This document shows, in pieces, positions 61,019 through 64,000 of a stretch of DNA of 64,000 bases. The translations under genes and the position numbers were made by a program. The notes under the pieces were generated by a model. That model saw only the letters and a program-made list of their open reading frames with translations, made no database searches and had not been told where the DNA came from. Source of the stretch: Sulfurimonas sp. HSL-3221 (GTDB lineage: Bacteria > Campylobacterota > Campylobacteria > Campylobacterales > Sulfurimonadaceae); contig NZ_CP087998.1 in the NCBI RefSeq assembly GCF_021044585.1, positions 434,001 through 498,000 of the forward strand, in the 5' to 3' direction. Numbering within the stretch: the first letter of the stretch is position 1; every line of letters begins with the position of its first letter.

Positions 61019-63067
61019 ATGGAACAAATTTTCAAAAACCTCAACGAGCAGCAGGCCGAAGCCGTCAAGAAGATCGATGGTCCCTTATTGATCCTTGCGG
61101 GCGCGGGCAGCGGCAAAACGACGACCATTACCTCGCGGCTTGCCTACCTGCTGGACGTTGTCGGGATCCCGGCGAGCAACACGCTGACGCTGACCTTTAC
61201 CAACAAAGCGGCCAAGGAGATGCGCGAACGTGCCCTGGCGATGATCGACGCGAAAAGCTACCCGCCGCTGCTGTGCACCTTCCACAAGTTCGGCCTGCTC
61301 TTTTTGAAGTTCCATATCCACCGGCTGGGGCGGGAGAACAACTTCGTTGTCATCGATACGGATGACAAGAAGCGGATTCTGAAAAAGCTTGCCGGCGACC
61401 TCCCGATGCCCCTCGTGGCCAGCGAGATCTCCCGCTATAAGAACTCCCTGATTACGCCGGAAGAGGCGCATGCCCAGGCGGAGCAGAAGAACTACGAACA
61501 GATCGCAAAGGTGTACAAGGAGTACGAGGCGTACCTGGTGGAGAACAACCTGGTGGACTTTGACGACCTGATTGCCCTGACGTACAAACTGCTCGATGAA
61601 CACCTGGAGCTGGCCGAAGAGACGAGCAAGCGCTACCAGTACATTATGATCGATGAGTACCAGGATACGAACGAACTGCAGTTCAAGCTGCTCCAGAAGC
61701 TTTGCAGTGCGCACAACAACCTCTGCGTGGTCGGGGATGACGACCAGAGCATCTACGGCTGGCGCGGGGCGCACGTGCGCAACATCCTGGAGTTTGACCA
61801 GGACTTCCAGGACGCCATGGTCGTCAAACTCGAGCACAACTACCGTTCGCGTACGCCGATTCTGACCGTTGCCAACGCGCTGATCGAGCATAACCGCTCC
61901 CGCCTGGGCAAGACGCTGCTGCCGACCCGGGGCGAAGGGGATGACGTCAAGATGCTCTCTTCGAATGACGAAAACGAGGAGGCGAGCAAGATCTCTCTGC
62001 AGATCAATAAACTGATCGGCGAAGGGATACGCCCCAACGAGATCGCCGTGCTCTACCGCATCAATGCGCTCAGCCGCTCCCTCGAGGAGGGGCTCAACCG
62101 CGCCGGGATCCCCTACAAGCTCGTCGGCGGGCTGCGCTTTTACGACCGTGCCGAGATCAAGGACCTGATCAGCTACCTGCGCGTCATCACCAACCACCAC
62201 GACAACTTCTCGATGAAACGCATCATCAACAAGCCCAAGCGGGGCATAGGCAAGGCGTCCATCGACAAGCTGGAGCTGGCTGCCATGGAGCAGGAGCGTT
62301 CCCTATACGATCTTATCCGCCTCAGCAGCACGGCCGAGCTCGAGGCCCTGGTGCGCAAGAAAAACACGACGACCCTCAAACAGTTCATCAGCGAGCTGGA
62401 GCAGATGCGCGCGATCGCGGACGAGTCGCTCTACAGTTTCGCCGAGCGTCTTGACGAGATCTTTAAGATCAAGGCCTTCTACGAAGCGATGCCCGACGGC
62501 ACCGAGAGGGTGCAGAACATCGACGAGTTCTTCGGGCTTTTCCGCGACTTTATCAAGCAGAACCCGGAGGCGAGCCTGGACGCGTTCCTGAACGAGGTCT
62601 CCCTGCAGAGCGAACAGGACCAGGTCGAAGGGGAGAGCATCTACATTATGAGTATCCACGCCTCCAAGGGGCTGGAGTTCGAACACCTCTTCATCATCGG
62701 GCTCGAAGAGGGGTTCCTCCCCCTTGTCGGGGACGGCAGCGACCTGGAGGAGGAGCGCCGCCTGGGCTACGTCTCCTTTACGCGCGCCAAAGATACGCTG
62801 ACGCTGTCGCACGTGCAGAGCCGCTACTACAAGGGGCGCCGTACCGAACTGGAGAAGAGCCGCTTCTTCGGCGAAGCGGGACTGTGCGAAAGCTCGCTGA
62901 AGATCGAGAAGAACACGGCGTTCAAAAAAGGGGACCTCGTCCGCCACAAGATCTTCGGCGCCGGGCGGGTCATAGGCGTGAGCAAGGCCGGGCGCGAATT
63001 CAAGCTCAACATCAACTTCGGCGGCAACAAGCGGGAGATCCTCGCCTCTTTTGTCGAACGCCTCTGA
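61019..63067 (+). CDS. uvrD: UvrD/PcrA/Rep-type DNA helicase
   Basis: 682 residues, superfamily 1A helicase. Walker A AGAGSGKTTT (27-36), TFTNKAAKEMRERA, DEYQDTN (motif II), VGDDDQSIYGWRGA (III), LEHNYRSR (IV), SIHASKGLEFEHLF (V), EEERRLGYVSFTRAK (VI). It unwinds DNA 3' to 5' in repair or fork restart. A basic C-terminus with KGDLVRHKIFGAGRVIGV is the PcrA/UvrD-type tudor-like domain. Precedes truB. Confidence 0.97.
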   Translation: MEQIFKNLNEQQAEAVKKIDGPLLILAGAGSGKTTTITSRLAYLLDVVGIPASNTLTLTFTNKAAKEMRERALAMIDAKSYPPLLCTFHKFGLLFLKFHIHRLGRENNFVVIDTDDKKRILKKLAGDLPMPLVASEISRYKNSLITPEEAHAQAEQKNYEQIAKVYKEYEAYLVENNLVDFDDLIALTYKLLDEHLELAEETSKRYQYIMIDEYQDTNELQFKLLQKLCSAHNNLCVVGDDDQSIYGWRGAHVRNILEFDQDFQDAMVVKLEHNYRSRTPILTVANALIEHNRSRLGKTLLPTRGEGDDVKMLSSNDENEEASKISLQINKLIGEGIRPNEIAVLYRINALSRSLEEGLNRAGIPYKLVGGLRFYDRAEIKDLISYLRVITNHHDNFSMKRIINKPKRGIGKASIDKLELAAMEQERSLYDLIRLSSTAELEALVRKKNTTTLKQFISELEQMRAIADESLYSFAERLDEIFKIKAFYEAMPDGTERVQNIDEFFGLFRDFIKQNPEASLDAFLNEVSLQSEQDQVEGESIYIMSIHASKGLEFEHLFIIGLEEGFLPLVGDGSDLEEERRLGYVSFTRAKDTLTLSHVQSRYYKGRRTELEKSRFFGEAGLCESSLKIEKNTAFKKGDLVRHKIFGAGRVIGVSKAGREFKLNINFGGNKREILASFVERL

Positions 63068-63074
63068 TACGTCT

Positions 63075-63896
63075 ATGAACCGACTTTTTGTTGCTTATAA
63101 GCCCTCCGGGCTCAGTTCCAACCAGTTCCTGCGGACCCTCAAACGCAAGTACGGGGTGAAAAAGGCGGGCTATTCGGGGACCCTCGACCCCTTTGCGAAG
63201 GGGGTGCTTATTATCGCCTTCGGCAAATACACCTCACTTTTCCGCTTTCTCGATAAAACCCCCAAGCGCTACCGGGCGACGCTCTGGCTCGGGGCGCACT
63301 CCGATACCCTCGATATCGAAGGGGTCGAACGCATCGACGACGTCGCGCCGCTGCCGGAAACAAAGGTCCGGGAGGCCGTCGAATCGCTGCAGGGGGAGCA
63401 GGCCTACCCGCCGCCGATTTTCAGTGCCAAACGGATCAACGGGAAGCGCGCCTACGATCTGGCACGGGCGGGCATCCCCTTTGAGCTGGAGACGATCCGC
63501 TCAAAGGTCTATGACGTCAAGCTGCTGCACTACTGCCACCCCTTTGTGACCTTCGAGGCAACGGTCTCCGAGGGGACCTATATCCGTTCGCTCGGACGGC
63601 TCGTGTACGAGCGGCTCGGCCTCGAGGGGGGATCACTCAGTATGCTCGAGCGTCTTTGCGAGGGGCAGTTCGTCTACGAGGGGGAGAAGCCCCTCGATAT
63701 CCGCGGCGCGCTGCGGGTTCCACCCATCGAATACCGGGGGGAGTGGCGCAAAATCACCCTGGGGCAGCCGCTGACGCGCGACGAGTTCGCCCCCGGCGAG
63801 GACGGCATCTACCGGGTCGACGACGGGCGGGAGCTCTCGATCTTCTCCTTCGACGCCGAGGGCGTGCATTACGTGTTGAACAAGGTGGCATTATGA
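63075..63896 (+). CDS. truB: tRNA pseudouridine-55 synthase
   Basis: 273 residues. It turns U55 of tRNA into pseudouridine. GYSGTLDPFAKGVL contains the catalytic Asp, with YPPPIFSAKRINGKRAYDLAR and GTYIRSLGRLVYERLG. ATG 63075 after uvrD by 7 nt; earlier in-frame start is less like the family. The stop overlaps the ispE start. Confidence 0.96.
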   Translation: MNRLFVAYKPSGLSSNQFLRTLKRKYGVKKAGYSGTLDPFAKGVLIIAFGKYTSLFRFLDKTPKRYRATLWLGAHSDTLDIEGVERIDDVAPLPETKVREAVESLQGEQAYPPPIFSAKRINGKRAYDLARAGIPFELETIRSKVYDVKLLHYCHPFVTFEATVSEGTYIRSLGRLVYERLGLEGGSLSMLERLCEGQFVYEGEKPLDIRGALRVPPIEYRGEWRKITLGQPLTRDEFAPGEDGIYRVDDGRELSIFSFDAEGVHYVLNKVAL

Positions 63897-64000
63897 AACA
63901 TTACAAGGCACCGGCGAAGGTAAACATCTTCTTGAAGATCACAGGCAAGCGCGGGGAGTACCACGAGATCCTCTCGCGCTTTATGGTGGTGGAGCAGCTG
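63893..64000 (+). CDS. ispE: 4-diphosphocytidyl-2-C-methyl-D-erythritol kinase, N-terminal part
   Basis: The first 36 residues only; the window ends here. The translation begins KHYKAPAKVNIFLKITGKR, with the substrate-binding APAKVN(I/L)FL motif of IspE, an MEP-pathway kinase of isoprenoid synthesis. It overlaps truB by ATGA. The GHMP kinase ATP motif is outside the window. The start is secure through the overlap. Confidence 0.85.
   Translation, partial: MKHYKAPAKVNIFLKITGKRGEYHEILSRFMVVEQL

Noticed and set aside
1-64000. CRISPR array or classical defence genes
   Set aside because: No regularly spaced direct repeats and no Cas, restriction or Abi-like proteins were seen. Tandem similarity in 47.6-50.4 kb is due to protein repeats.

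Overview
The window looks like chromosomal DNA of a fairly GC-rich Campylobacterota (epsilonproteobacterium), most likely near Sulfurimonas/Sulfurimonadaceae. This is inferred from the kinds of genes and their order (mraY-murD close to gpmI-fabG-acpP-fabF-accA; rpmB-K+ channel-argJ), an ATP-synthase c subunit made with a signal peptide, -10 boxes of the TATAAT type mostly without a clear -35, and a glutamine synthetase lacking the adenylylation tyrosine. No 16S gene is present, so the genus is not proven. Coding density is high and stop codons often overlap the next start (ATGA, TGATG).

Layout. 1-6.8 kb: the end of alaS, then a tight + run of a membrane protein, a Maf-like nucleotide pyrophosphatase, an M48 lipoprotein protease, a BioF-type PLP enzyme, an orphan ABC ATPase, penicillin-binding protein 1A and a small outer-membrane barrel. 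7-12.2 kb (-): leuA, a soluble histidine kinase, glnA and a PHP histidinol phosphatase. 12.3-16.2 kb (+): a U32 tRNA hydroxylation protein, purE, a DUF89 phosphatase, a small unknown and a HAD phosphatase. 16.2-22.2 kb (-): putA-putP-proB, a proline catabolism and uptake operon that ends in a biosynthetic kinase. Then tRNA-Phe, murD and mraY. 24.9-29.9 kb (+): gpmI and the fatty-acid cluster fabG-acpP-fabF-accA. 30-41 kb: housekeeping genes (exonuclease, trpF, rpe, rpmB, K+ channel, argJ, ppk1, gamma-carbonic anhydrase, a DMT transporter, a glycosyltransferase). 53-64 kb: atpE, a VWA/MoxR/repeat-protein locus, cysK with an aminotransferase, a LysR regulator, a UvrD-type helicase, truB and the start of ispE.

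Two regions stand out. First, 41.0-44.1 kb holds two paralogous small Sec-exported proteins (identical TDAQFMFG box, GAEM..T.GQLL box, hydrophobic Gly/Leu-rich tail), then an outer-membrane barrel, then a stand-alone periplasmic C39 cysteine peptidase with an intact Cys/His/Asp triad. It lies behind an AT-rich control region and resembles in plan a dedicated peptide or amyloid export system (Fap-like), but with unfamiliar substrates. Second, 45.8-52.95 kb is an AT-richer island next to a tRNA-Leu gene. The last 2.3 kb is a compact element bounded by a 26-nt copy of the tRNA 3' end. It carries a ribbon-helix-helix regulator, a small protein that may bind ssDNA, an unknown small protein and a HUH replication endonuclease, with no integrase and no capsid gene. 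Decayed copies of the same boundary further out suggest repeated insertions. That outer part contains a 922-residue metal-binding-repeat lipoprotein, two tiny conserved proteins and several large inverted repeats.

Coordinates, starts and motifs come from reading the sequence; family names rest on recognised motifs, not on searches.
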